From positions 9,107,001 to 9,171,000 of the forward strand of contig NC_134754.1 in assembly GCF_050436995.1 (NCBI RefSeq): a DNA stretch of 64,000 bases, written 5' to 3'. How positions within the stretch are numbered: the first letter of the stretch is position 1; every line of letters starts with the position of its first letter. This document shows, piece by piece, positions 11,801 to 24,210 of the stretch. Under the pieces are notes generated by a model. It was not told the origin of the DNA, did not search any database, and saw only the letters and a list, made by a program, of their open reading frames with translations. The DNA is from Anticarsia gemmatalis. Taxonomy: Eukaryota; Arthropoda; Insecta; Lepidoptera; Erebidae. The translations under genes were made by a program, and so were the position numbers.

Positions 11801-14800
11801 ACCCACTTGGGGTGTCCACGAGTAAATGCTTCCTTTTATTATTTTGTTTTTAAATATAAAGCTATTTAATTCACTAATTAAGCTTCACAGGGCAAAAGAA
11901 TGGGTAAAAAATATCGTTCGACGTTTATCTATACATTTGTATTATGTAGTAAATATTCACAAGCAAATAGTCACGTGATTTAATTCTATGCAGTCATATT
12001 AATTAATTAACCCATATTGTCGCTCGTGACTAGCATAATAATAGGACAAATAACATAACCAACAAGTTTATGAGGAAAACCAGCGCTTGTCATATTATTA
12101 TTTAGGTATGCACTGACGTATCGGAATTTTCCCGTTCACGTACATAACTACTTGTTAATAATTATATGTTTATATCCATAATTATTTCATTTGTAAGAGA
12201 TACTTAAGACTCCATATCCTTGTTATTTATAATATTAGTATTGATTTTGTTCTCTGAACTTTTAAAGTAAATGTTTCTGTTAATCTTTTTTTGATAACTA
12301 AATAACAGATAATAAAAATTATATTTTGCAGATGTTGATAAAACAAGTGCTTTACCTAACTATGCGATTAAATACAACGATAATACTTAACGAGGTAAAG
12401 ATAGTAGGTGTATTTTGTAGATAATTCAACATTGGTGACTTGTAATTCTTAATTTGTCCATTTGCAAATTTACCTATTAACATTCTTATTGATAACAAAA
12501 CACAGCTGTTAAGCTATCACATTACGATTGTAGTAAACTTTATATCGTTTCTAAGAATAACAATGACGAAATCAGCATTTTTATAGACTCGCTATAAAGA
12601 TAAGAAACTGTAAACATTACAAAGTACTATAATTGTACAATACACTTTATTGCCTGTTGTTATTTCTGTCTCGACCTGCATATGTACATTGTGACCATGT
12701 GTGGTGTAAGATCGCGTAGATAATTCTCTTGGGTGTGGTTCTGTTACGTTGGAACTTACATATTTGTACCATAAGAAGTGTTGCCTTTTAAGGACCGAGC
12801 ATGAAATTTATTTCGAGCCTACTTTTAGGTGTTACTCGATGGGAACAAGCTCTTGTGAATCATACAATAAATAATTAGTACCACATTTCTTTTCTTCCGT
12901 TTTTTTTCAAATACGTAGTGAGCACGAGACCGTCTATCAACTGAATTGAGTCCTACTGTAGTTTTAAATGCAATTTGTATAGCTTTTTGTTGTTATTACA
13001 TTGAATTACTTAAATACATAAAATAAGCATTATCCTTTAATAGGGAATATGCGTAAGATTCAAATAACGCTCAAATATTTTTTTTCCTAAAGTTTATTGC
13101 CTAGGAATTGCGTACACGTTAATATTTTTAAATATAAATACGTTTTGAATTAGAAATTATGAAATAAAAAGTGCAAAAAATACGAGAAAAATTCAAATGA
13201 GCTGAAACGCAACGCTATTGGTCGGAACGAGTTGTGACGTCAAAGTCTATAATAACAAATAATACTGTTCTCAGTTCTGTGTTGTTAACGATTTAATTCC
13301 GTTTTATTGTGATTTGAAGTAAATATTGAAGTTATATTACATTTTTTTCGTAAAAATAAAGTCATATAAGACTTACAGAAAAATGACAGATATTGGTTTC
13401 GTCAAAGCACAATCGGACAATCTCCCGAAAATTTATGTGTTTATGATGACCACGTTTTTTGCATCAAACCTGGATTTTACGTCTACTGAAATAAAAGGGG
13501 TGAATTTTACTATTCACTTGAACAGCTTTGTCAACATACATCTTCTCAGTAGATAATGAAGTGCTGCAACCAGCTTCACAGAGGTTTTTCATTTCTATAT
13601 CTTCTATGTTCACCTGAGATGAAGATGCACTTGTACTTGCTTCCATCTGATCAATTTGTGACAAATCAGTTAGCTTTGTAGTGCTAACACTTTGTTTAGC
13701 GGGTTGTGCGGATAAAGCTTCTTCAATTATTTCTTTATGTTTTCTCTTTTTGTAAGCTTTTCTCTCCAACGATGGCTGGGTTTCAGTATCCTTTTAACAT
13801 TGGATTTTGTGAGGTAGGATACCTTTCTTCAATCTTAATACAGTTTTGTGTTTTCTTGCAAATTCATTATTTTGTACTCAATATAATTAGCTGTATCCTC
13901 TTCTAACTGAAAAACAAAAAATAAAACATGAAATTAAATGTGAAACGGATAAATAGTGCATATAAGAGTTTTTAAAATAATATTAGTTTGCAATAGGCAT
14001 TCTTGTGCACAAATATATTGAAATTCTAGAATTCTGTTCAGTGTCATTGGGTTTCAGTCAGTCAAGTGGTCGTAATTGTACCAAACCTTTGAACATAGGG
14101 CCTTTTTCAAGCAAGGTTGTAAATGCAAGAGGTTATAATGTGGGCACTAGCAAAGTTTAGCAGATAAATAAACAATTTGTACATAAAATGGAATGAATAC
14201 TTACGTCAAAATGGTCTTCACAACAATATAAACAAGTTGATGGAGATATCATGTCTCTCTTCATGATTCTACACCATTTTTTCCTTACTGCAGCACCTCT
14301 TGGTACAAGAAAAAACACTTTATTTGGTGCATTTTTATTTGTATTTTTACATAAGGGCACGATACAGTACTTGAAAGTTGTTTTACTGCACTCCTGCATT
14401 GTGTAATTGAAATAAAACAAAATAATTTCATAAAATAGAGGCCGAAACACGTTTGTAGCTATTCACTAGTTGATTGCTATTATAGACTTTGACGTCACGT
14501 CAAGCGCGCCAAAATGGCGGTCGTTTAAAATGATGAAATCAGCCTACTATTTTAAAACTATTTATTTCGAGCTAAATTTCGTTTTTTTTTAGCTGATTTT
14601 TTTTTACGTTCATATAATGATGTAAATTATCATTTAAAAAAATAAAAAAAATACACGCATATTCCCTATTGACCTCAAGTATCAGAATTTCTCTATAATA
14701 GTGTAACGATTCGTTCATGTATACTCCTTGTAATGTTATTCAGAAGGCCGGCTGAAATATCATACAATTAAATAGGTATATTCGTGTAAATTTACATTAA

Positions 14801-17800
14801 TTATACCCTAGGTCACTTTGGCCGCATTACAAAACCATCCTTTGACAGTTGATAGTATTATACACATGCAAATAACAGCCTCTCCGATAGCGTAATTACT
14901 ACTTTAATTGCTTACGAGGATTCTGTGTTAAACCCGAGAAATAAATGGATACGCGTGGCGGAATATATTAAAATATTTCTGTACATTGCCAGTTTTGTAA
15001 ATATCTAGCGTGTTTATATGAATATGTAAGAGGAAAATCTATTTACGTACGTATATTAAACGTGACCTTGTGCACTTCCAGCCGGTTCTTATTGTTCATA
15101 ACGCGATATTAGCAAACATATCTTGAATGAATAATGGCGTTAAAATTGTTATTAAGATGTTTTGTTCAGCCTTGACTCGTCGCGTTCGAATAATTTAGTA
15201 CGTTTGCACGATTATCGTGCTGCAGCACATTATCGCCCAGCAACATGCGTCAGGTGTGGAAGTCCGTTTACAACTATCATTATTTATAAACGTAATTTAC
15301 AACGCGATTATTATTTCCGCAGTCACTATTTCTTGGAAATTCTTAATCGTATTTCAGATAGCATTTATTAATTATCTGTTTACGTAGAATAAGAATAAAT
15401 ATGTATTATCATTGTCAATAGTTATTAATGAGACCGTGACGAATGATAAAAGGCTTTTGGTAATTTTGTTTGTTAATAAACCGCTTGATTGTAATCACAT
15501 TTTTTCTGGGTATTGTTGTGACTTGTCTCATTTAAATACGAAACGTTTTTTCACAAAAACATGGGTCTTATGTAATTATTTTACTTTAGGCGTCCTTCGT
15601 ATAAGATTTATATTTCATGGTTTGATGTTTTTATTTAACATAGACTTGACATGGGCTACACAGTATTCGCGTCTTTTTTCAACTATTTGTCATAGTATTG
15701 TTTAAATAGTTAAAATGAATATCCGTTAGTATTTGTTCAGATAAAACAAACGAACGAACACGTAGAGGTAATTCCACGTTGTACGCTATCTGGTTATAAA
15801 TACGGTTATTAAAGAATAAGGAAAACATGGCTCGGTGTTTAATTAACTTACATAACATTGTAGATAAGCAAACAAATATGGGTTAAATATAACATGTACC
15901 TTCAACCTTCAACTTACGTAACTAGTTTCTTTATGAACTTTGCTCTTATGAGATTGCTTTCAACGATTGAGCGTAGATTAATAGCTTAAGACAGTAACAG
16001 TTTTGATACTAGCTCTTTAACTTATTTAAATGTTAAGATTGTTAAAATATTTGTGGAAATAAATACTATATTTAATTGGATTTAGAAATGGCATTCTCTG
16101 ATTTCATTTTATGAGAATTGTTATTACGTTATCGCCGTTCTATTTCAAACAACGAACAAGGAAAATAATGGACATAATCAATGATCGTTCTAACAGAAGG
16201 TTGGCTAGAGGACTCAAGGTGATGTAACACTTATTTTACCTACTGTGACTTAAGTAAACAAGTACATAATGCCACGAGAAACATCTTTGTGAAAAACAAA
16301 CACTCCTGAAGCTGTTTAAATAAAGACGTAATAGGCGGGTCAATAGCAAGTAGCAACCAAATCGACACGTGTATTAATTTATAAATAGCACAGTGTAATT
16401 AATAACGATGTTAATAATAACACACATAAGTTCTCCTACGTACGTAATAGTAGGTGTACAATTTTAATTAAAGTCTCGAGTATTTTAGCCGTTTGAAGCC
16501 ATAAGAATGTTGTCAACAAATTACATGCGCTGTTATGGAATCCATTCAAGGTTGCTAATTACGTCAGCATCCGAAAGTCGTTGTGGGCCAAGGTCAACGA
16601 ACGGTAATGCCAGCTGATACATGCGCATAATCGATATGCGCTTGATTTTATTATCTGTTCGCATTCGCATTTGTAATTCATATTCTTAGAGTTCCTTTTA
16701 TGTAATACGATTTCAAACGTTATTTTTCCTGATGAGCTATGAACTTTTTTGGAAGGCTGTAGGAACACACACGTGAGCTTCGTATATGGTCATTAGAACC
16801 TATGTAATCTGGGTCATTAAACGCTTACATTGGAAACGCTTTTGTGTTCAATAAATTAAATATTTCGTCATTCGGACAAAATTAAAATCACCAATCGCAT
16901 AAATAAATATCTGAAGGCGACCTATCGTACATCGACCTAAGGGTGTATTGTAAGAATTGATAGATTTTTTAAGAGACGATAAAATTATAATCGCTTATAC
17001 ATAATTCAACTCAGTTGTGCGCGCGGCCCTATGTGTGGGTAAACCTTGTACATATTACAGTGACTTTGTGTGCGTGACAAAAGGTACAGTCGGGTACAAA
17101 TACAAATACAGTATTTACGGGTTATACACGGGTTCTTAAAAAAAACAATAATTTGCTAATTCAATGTTTATTATTCTGAATCGCTACTTGAAAAAACGAA
17201 TGATGAATTTTCGGATTCGCTGCTGTCACCTAAGTTAATTATGAATTCTGACTCCATGTCAAAATGTCTAAGGTATTCTTCTTCTTTCTTTTGTACATGT
17301 CGACAAGTATTACCCCACATCCCTTCATCAAATACCTTGTTACTCTCTTTGCGTAGATCAGCTACCTCTATGGCGTCGATTGACTTTTCTGTCATTCATG
17401 TCACATTGTCTATGGTAAAGTCGTGCGTTTTATAGGTTATATCAGTTTGTCACAGTTCTACTATAAATTATTGTTATAATTAAAATATCTTATGTGATAT
17501 CATTGTTCTATTAAAAAAATAGCTTGTGTGTCTATAAAAATATGTGATTGGTTGTAATGTGCCAAGAAAATGAAAATATAGGTTATGAAAAGTGATTTCG
17601 CTTGCAATGTTATTATTAGTTTATTTTGAAAATGAAAGTGGTGGTAGGAACGCAAGCAAGCCAATGTACGAGGACGTTAAATTAATTTTACCCAGTAAAG
17701 ATCGTGTAGAATACGTTTTTGGTTGGTATAAATTAACACCGGTTAGGTGAGTGTTTAACTTCTTGTATATGAAACTAATAGAAAGGTTATCACTACCAAA

Positions 17801-20800
17801 AATCTTTTTAAAAATATGTATTTCTAGATCTGATATAACTAGCATTCTTGGCACATTTTACATTGCCAGTAAATAAGAAACACCTAACCCATATTTCACT
17901 TTCAATGGCTCCTGAAATGTAATTTACGTGTTGTATCTTGGTAGTCTCTTTAGAAAAATGTTTAAAATTTCACGGAACAAAAATAAAGCTATTTATCCGA
18001 TGTAAACAAGTCGATGAAATATTAGTGAAAGTTATTTCAATAGATTTAAATGACCTTGACCCACTTTTACAACATTCCGAGCACTTGAAGAGTTGCGAAC
18101 TTGCGCAGACGCAAGTAAATATTTTTTTTATTTTCATTATTCTGTTCTGGTCATTTGCTCTGCTATAAATCAAGATTTAATAATCTGAGTATCTAATTAC
18201 ATGTCTTCATTCCATCATTTAATAATTTTCAAATAGTTTATTGGACAATTTTATTAAATATTTTTTCTTTGGTTACAGGGATCGAAGGGATCAGGAGCAA
18301 CAACGAGATATGCTGGAGAAGCAGCAGAAAGAAAGAAAAGAGAGAGAACGGATAGAACAGGAACGGGAAAGGGAGAGGGAACGAGAGCGTGAGAGGGAGA
18401 AACAAGAAAGAGAAGAAAAAGAAAGGAGAGACCAAGAGAATGCTGCCTCAAAATTAGTGTCACGGCACTTCGAAGAATCTCTCAGGCTGGCTAATCAAAA
18501 GGTTAATATCGATCATAAAATATTCATAAGTCTTCAAATTAAATTTAAAATTTCAATAAACTAATAAATTTTATTTTATTATACAGCGAGACCGCATGTC
18601 GTGGTCGCTACTGCACAGCTTGGCTCCGAGCCGCGGTGCTCCTGCACCCGAGCATGAGCGACTGCGCGCGCCACCCCCGGACGGCCGATATTACTCGCCG
18701 CCCGGACATCCGCCCACGCATCCTTCGCACCCCTCGCATCCCTCGCCGCGAGCTCCGACGTCTTCCCCAGGGGACTACTGTTCGCCACACGCGCGGATAT
18801 CTATTCCCTCCAAACCTGATAAACCTACCCCCCATCCATCTCTCCCCAAGGGCGAGCCTAACTTTGCGTCTTATAACTACCCGGCCTACCGCGCCTATGA
18901 AAAGATGAAGGACCAGCATCTGCCGGCGCCACCTCCGCTGGTCCCAGAGAAAAACTCTGTGATAGTCAAGCACGACGCCAAACAAATTCATCTAGAACAG
19001 AAACATCCTTATCCAAGTAAACCCCGCAGCGAGCCGTCCCCTCACTACCTCCCGTCACGGCCGTACCGGACGGGACCCTCACCCCATGCACCACCACATC
19101 CGCATCCTACGCTGCAGACGTCGCCGCACGCTGCGCTGCCAGCGCAGGACAAGAACGCGCGGCGGATGTACCAGCCTCCTCCACCGCGCTCGCCAGCCTA
19201 TTATCAGACTGCGCCACCAGTCAAGCCTAAAGTGTCCAGTCCGGCGCCTCCTCACATATACGGCAAGCCAAGCAACTCTCCGAGTCCAGTACATTATGCG
19301 GTCGCGGTTGAACCGCCGCCAATGCCGCTCACAAAGGTGGAACCTCCACCAGTACCCTATCCTCCCCCTTATGCGACGAGCCAGCGTACGCGACCTCCGC
19401 CCCCTGCACATTCGCGGACACCGGAGCCCCGTCCATCGCCGCGGGCGATCGTCGACTCAAATTCAACCTCACCCTGCCAACTGCAGCCGCTCGATCTTGG
19501 AGTGGCGCGTGACGACCCTGACCGCCTCTCACCGAGGCGGCGGGGAGCCACCGATACTCCTGAGGCGGACGCGAAGCGGCGACGACTCGAGGAACCACCT
19601 GCGCCGGAGCCACTTATAGCAGCCGCCGCAGGGACGGGCCGAACACCTCATGGCTCAGAGCCGGCACCACAAGCTCCCGGCCCTCCTTGCGATGTCCGCG
19701 TGCCCTCTGCCGACGGAAGCGTGGCCACTCCAGAACGTGCGGCCGGTGCTTCCCCTGCGCCACATCTTACTCCGGCGGCGAGTCCGGCCCCGGCGACTCC
19801 TGTGCCGCCGGTAGCTGCATCACCTCCGACCGCAGCGGCACCTCCACCAGCTCCTACTCCACCGGCACCGCCGGCCACACCGCCGGTGACGCCAGGTGCG
19901 GAAGCCGACACACCTGCTAAGGCGGCCGCATCTCCACGCAATGCTGGTGACGCACCCGTTCGTCATCTTGGTAAAAAAGCGTGGCTCCAGCGACATGAAA
20001 CCGCGCCAATCGGCGAAGGAGATTGCTCCGGAGGTGGTGGTACATGTATCACTCTGCCAATGACGATAAATCGAGTTTCGGAGCCAGATGACTCGAGTTC
20101 GAATATAGTAGTACCCGTCGCGGCAAAATCTATCCAAAGAGGTGCCCGCAAAACTTCAAAACCACGAAAACCAAAAGAGACGAATGGTCGCGTTGATGAT
20201 GCGGAAGAAGACAGCTCGAGCTCAGATCGAGAGTCTGCCGCCCCACCTAAACGTAAACCGCCAAAGGCGAAGCGGAAAAAAGGAACAGTAGCGCGGAAAG
20301 CGGGAGATGAACCGAAGCGAAAAAAGGCTTCTGAGAGTGGTAGTGAAAGTGATAAAGAGAGCGATGATAAAGACTCTGATTCAGGCGGTAGTGGTAGTGG
20401 AAGTGGGAGTACATCCAGCCGGCGCGGCGGTGGCGGCAGGGCGAGAGGCCGGCGAACGCGAGGTGGTGGTCGCGGTGGCAGGAGACGAGACGAGCCCCCG
20501 CGACGTGCGCCACAGCCTGCGCCAGCCGCACGTCCCTCGCCGGACTCTTTTTTACAAAACGGTCCATGTTTTGAGGTGGCCCCACGCCTTGCCAAGTGTC
20601 GCGAGTGCCGTTGGTCCCCCGCTCAACGCGACAAGGACATGCCGAACATATTTTGCCGTTTCTACGCTTTCCGAAGACTGAAGTACGCCAAAAACAGACA
20701 GCTGGCAATCGCCGGTTTCTCGGACCCTTACAAGGATGCCGAGGAGGTGTGTATAACTTTTACATGCGTAGCTTTTCAGATAAATAAAACGATGTTTGTG

Positions 20801-23559
20801 CTATTTAAATACGTGCCAATAAATACTCACGAGAATTATTGTTTTCTTTTCAGGATGATAAAAAGCTATGGCTATCGTCATCTGCCGGTGCGGCCGAATT
20901 AGACATCGAGATGAGTTGCTTCCTTTTGAGGGAGATCGGAGACCAGTTCTGTGAACTGTTACAACAGGAGAAGGAGGCTGAATCCCATCATTTGAACGAT
21001 GGTATATATTTTTCTTGTGATAAATAAAGGCTCAATTACTTTATGTATTGGTTTTCAGTATTAAAGCTTGATTCTTTTTCGCAGATAAAACGATAGCATG
21101 GAAAAGAGTAGTGCAGGGTGTGAGAGAGATGTGCGACGTCTGTGAGACTACTTTATTCAATTTCCACTGGACATGTGGCAAGTGCGGCTTCGTCGTATGT
21201 TTGGACTGTTATAAGGTAAATACGGGACGCGGTCGCGACTCCACCTTTATAAATATATTATGTGAACATCAATATCTATGCGATCGAACGGTTTCATTCG
21301 CGGTCTCTAACGATTCATTTTCTTTTTATAGTCGCGGACGTCGGGCGAATCTGCCAATTCTACGACAGAAACTAACAACTCCACCAACGCCAGTACGACC
21401 AACGGCGAAAGAGATTCCTTCGGGTGAGTAAACTTACACGTCCGTTTTGAGGCTATTGACAAACTCAACCGTAATCTCGGGAAAAAAGTAAGACCTTGTT
21501 CGACCCTTCACCGCTTCTCTCGGAGATTAATAATGATCATCGTTTCTCGTCAGGTGGCTGACGTGCACGTCCGGTGGCGCGCACCCCGCGCGGCGCCTGC
21601 TGCTGACGCAGATCGCGGCGGGCGGCGCGCTGGACGCGGCGGCGGCGCGAGCACACGCGCTGCGCTCCGCCTTCGCGCTGCCGCCCTGCGCCTGTGGCGC
21701 CGCCTCGCCGCCCGCGCCCGCCACCCGCGCCGCTGCACGCCGCCTGCTGCACCGAGCGCTACAAAACGTAAGACCGAGTCGCATATCCACCGTTAACTTC
21801 TAATTCATGACTCCGCGGACGATGGTCCTCGTGCGATTCTGAACGAATCGTTCACTGTGTTCTTTCGGTTTCAGAATGTCAAGAAAGAGGAGTCCGAGGA
21901 GGAGGGCGCCGCGGCGAACGGTTCGTCGCCGGTCAAGTCGGAGAACGGCAAGACGAGCGGCCCGGTCGTCAGTTGGCTCTCGGACCTGCCCCTGAAGACG
22001 GAGGCCGAGGACGAGAAGTCAGACTCGAGCTCTTCCGATTCGGAGGAGGGCGGCAACTTTTCGACGCTGCGGGAGCTTCTCATCCGGCCGGCGCCGGAGG
22101 GCGGCGAGACGCAGCCGAAAAAGAAACGGAAGAAGAGCCGGGGCGACGTTCTCGACGACGTCATCTCTAGCGTCGTAGACGAGAAGAAGGACGAGGACGG
22201 CGAGGTGAAGCCCTTCGCGCTATCCAACGTCGTGAAGCGCTACGACCGAAGCGGACGCGGCCGCGACGAGCTGCCCATCCGCATCATGACGCTCACCGAG
22301 TCCAAGCTCCTGTACCCCGACGTGCCGCACGCCTGGCTCTGCGACGGCAAGCTGCTGCACCTCACTGACCCCATGCATCCTGGAAATTATAAACCTTTCC
22401 AGGTCAGTTAACTATTTTTTTTAACACCTTGACGTTTATATTTGGCAAAATATTATCAAATCAAATGAACTTTCACATTACTTAATGTCGCATTTATTAA
22501 ATTTAGTTTTTTTTATTTCAGGACCAATGGAAACGTGGTCAACCAGTTCTAGTCTCAGACGTATCTACTATCCTAGATAAAGACTTATGGAGTCCCGAAA
22601 GCTTTTCGCGAGACTTCGGTGACACGCGAGTGGACTTAGTCAACTGTGCGTCCGGTTTAGTGGTACCTTACCAGCTGGGCAGAAAGTTCTGGGACGGTTT
22701 CGATCTAGCCGCGAAGAGACTGCGGGACGAACGCGGCGCTCCCATGGTGCTCAAACTGAAAGACTGGCCGCCGGGCGAGGACTTCGCCGAGCTGCTGCCC
22801 GCGCGCTTCGACGATCTCATGCGGGCGCTGCCGCTCGGCGAGTACACGTCGCGCAACGGCAAGCTCAACCTGGCCGCGCGCCTGCCCGAGTGCTTCGTGC
22901 GGCCCGACCTGGGGCCCAAGATGTACACGGCGTACGGCGGCGCCGGCGGCACCACCAACCTGCACCTGGACGTCAGCGACGCCGTCAACGTCATGGTGCA
23001 CGCCTCGGCGCCGGCCGACGCCCCGGAGCGGGCCCGCGAGGCGGCGCGCGCGGCCGACGAGGCGGGCGTGGACGTGCTGGCGCGCCGCCGCGCCCGCCAG
23101 AAGCCGCCCGCGGCGCTGTGGCACATCTACGCCGCCAAGGACGCCGACAAGATCCGCGACTTCCTGGTGCGCGCCGAGCTGGAGCGCGGCGCCCGGCCGC
23201 GGCCGCAGCACGACCCCGTGCACGACCAGACGTGGTACCTGGACGCGGCGCTGCGCGAGCGCCTGTACCGCGAGTACGGCGTGGAGGGCTACGCCATCCT
23301 GCAGTGCCCCGGCGACGCCGTGTTCATCCCGGCCGGCGCGCCGCACCAGGTGCGGAACCTGCTGGACTGCATCAAGGTCGCCGAGGACTTCGTGTCGCCC
23401 GAGAACGTGTCGCGGTGCTTCGAGCTCGCGCAGCAGTTCCGACGGTTGTCCCGCCAGCACTCGAACAAGGAGGACAAGCTGCAGATAAAGAATATCGTGT
23501 ACCACGCGGTAAAGGATTCTCTGTGCTGCCTCGAGGAGGCGCTCGCCGAAGCCAAGTGA
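8874..23559 (+). CDS. Kdm3: KDM3-family JmjC histone H3K9 demethylase, 5'-incomplete
   Basis: Nine exons join in phase: 8874-9366, 18279-18501, 18587-20746, 20854-21001, 21085-21215, 21332-21423, 21554-21767, 21875-22402 and 22522-23559 (TGA). They encode about 1675 residues. KDM3 enzymes remove mono- and dimethyl marks from histone H3 lysine 9 in the nucleus, using Fe(II) and 2-oxoglutarate. The order is: an acidic N-terminal exon, an Arg/Glu-rich coiled coil (18279-18501), a long Pro/Ser-rich disordered and basic region, a Cys-rich zinc finger (CRECRW near 20604; CDVCETT...CGKCGF...CLDCYK at 21120-21215), the WLTC segment, then the JmjC domain. Iron ligands are the HLD motif (His 22963-22965, Asp 22969-22971) and the His of GAPHQV (23344-23346), so the enzyme should be active. 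The loop before HLD is shorter than in vertebrate KDM3A/B. No in-frame ATG exists before 9170, so an upstream coding exon is missing. Family assignment is secure; the paralog label is generic. Confidence 0.95.
13037..14672 (-). mobile_element. Degenerate THAP-domain DNA transposon, Kolobok-like
   Basis: AATAGGGAATATGCGT at 13039-13054 is matched by its exact reverse complement at 14655-14670. A second perfect 20-bp inverted pair, TGACGTCAAAGTCTATAATA and its complement, lies inside at 13235-13254 and 14478-14497. The left end abuts TTAA (13037-13040) and the right end TTGA (14669-14672), consistent with a decayed TTAA target duplication. The interior encodes a THAP zinc finger on the minus strand. 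TTAA duplications together with a THAP domain are known from the Kolobok superfamily, so that assignment is inferred. No transposase catalytic domain is visible, so the 1.6-kb copy is non-autonomous. Confidence 0.7.
13464..14399 (-). pseudogene. THAP zinc-finger gene remnant inside the transposon
   Basis: The first exon runs from an ATG at 14399 down to 14205 and ends at a clean donor (GAC|GTAAGT). It encodes most of a THAP C2CH domain: YCIVPLC, an invariant-type Trp in KKWCRIMKRD, and the terminal pair in CCEDHF. The second exon begins after an acceptor at 13907-13908. It continues with a typical THAP follow-on (a basic LKKG..P segment) but carries a frameshift and an in-frame stop before reopening at 13769-13464, where it is Ser/Thr-rich with no transposase motifs. 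THAP domains are sequence-specific DNA-binding modules in transposases and their domesticated relatives. The breaks mean this copy cannot make a full protein. Confidence 0.65.
17171..17395 (-). pseudogene. Possible transposase C-terminal fragment
   Basis: A 74-codon ORF starts at an ATG immediately after a stop in the same frame. Coding-like sequence continues upstream of that stop. The protein has a charged central part, a WGNTCRHV segment, and an acidic Ser/Glu-rich tail (SSESENSS...SSSDSE). This layout resembles the extreme C-termini of some insect DDE transposases, but I cannot name a family. It has no splice signals tying it to KDM3 and lies antisense in the KDM3 intron. Confidence 0.3.
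17607..18257 (+). CDS. Putative four-exon nested gene or alternative KDM3 exons, unrecognised
   Basis: Exon A 17607-17746 starts at an ATG and ends TTAG|GTGAGT in phase 2. Exon B is 17828-17868 (41 nt, phase 2 to 1). Exon C is 17945-18114 (phase 1 to 0, CAA|GTAAAT). A short exon D, 18237-18257, supplies a stop. The sum is 372 nt, an exact multiple of three, giving 123 residues across introns of 81, 76 and 122 nt. The protein reads as globular, with segments such as SKDRVEYVFGWYKLTP and IKLFIRCKQVDEILVKV, not low complexity. I do not recognise it. A promoter-like CCAAT inverse (GATTGG) lies at about 17550. Exon D ends only 21 nt before KDM3 exon 18279, which is awkward for an independent 3' end. 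Alternatively exon C (phase 0) could splice to the phase-0 KDM3 exon at 18587, or exon A (phase 2) to 18279. Confidence 0.4.
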
Positions 23560-24210
23560 AGTCGAGCGACCCTCCCACATTTGATCTCAACCTCGAACGT
23601 AACATTAATTGCTAAGTTCCGCATTTAAACGTAAGATTGGGAGCGAGTATGATACGCGCTGTGCGCCGTTTCGTGTATAAGATGCCATTGTTAAGCGTCC
23701 GAGTCGATTGTGTACCAGTTATGTGTGTAAGTGTACTCGAAATGTGATTTAGTCCGACGGTCGCGATCGGAGTATGTGCAATGTAAATTAGTCTGATTAT
23801 GGTGATATCGTTGAGATGTGGATATGTTTTATGTTCCTTAATTGAAATACAAATAAAACTCTTCAGGTTATTTACAGCTTAATTGTAGCTATAGTGATAT
23901 GTATGTATTGTGTAAATTTTAATTCGAATTCCATCGAGTACATATTAAGAATTGTATACTTTTAAGTTATTGTATTGAAGTAAAACAAACGTATTCGCTC
24001 GAAGCATTGTACATTACAACACCGCATGTAGATAAGTTTATCCTATTACTAGATTTCTCAATTTGGTTATGTTACAAAATGATAGTTAAACAAAGTATGT
24101 GACAATTTCTTTTTGTCCTTATTGCTGTATTAGAAAGTTTTTTTTTGTACTGTGTATATTATGTATGGTTATAAGTTGGAATAAAAAAAAAGATGTTTAT
24201 ATGAAAAGTG
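23560..24210 (+). terminator. KDM3 3' UTR and polyadenylation signals
   Basis: Two AATAAA signals follow the KDM3 stop codon, at 23852-23857 and 24180-24185. The second lies just before an A-rich run and a T-rich stretch and is the likelier distal site. Base composition falls sharply from the GC-rich coding end to AT-rich within about 250 bases. Confidence 0.6.

Larger units (their letters stand above)
9367..18278 (+). other. Large KDM3 intron
   Basis: The donor CG|GTGAGT at 9367 and the acceptor at 18277-18278 are both phase 2, and joining them restores an Arg codon inside a continuous Arg/Glu-rich helix. The intron is mostly AT-rich and non-coding. It contains a THAP-type transposon (13037-14672), a transposase-like ORF (17171-17395) and an exon-like ORF chain (17607-18257), listed separately. 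A small hairpin pairs GTGGGT (11770-11775) with ACCCAC (11788-11793). I see nothing else to annotate in 9367-13036 or 14673-17170. Confidence 0.8.

Noticed and set aside
18608..20708. Many long ORFs on both strands over the Pro/Ser-rich KDM3 exon
   Set aside because: All fall inside the 18587-20746 exon, whose frame is fixed by both flanking splice phases and by the KDM3 zinc-finger start.
22668..23615. 291- and 241-codon ORFs in other frames over the JmjC exon
   Set aside because: High GC removes stops from all frames. The JmjC motifs are only in the frame ending at 23559.
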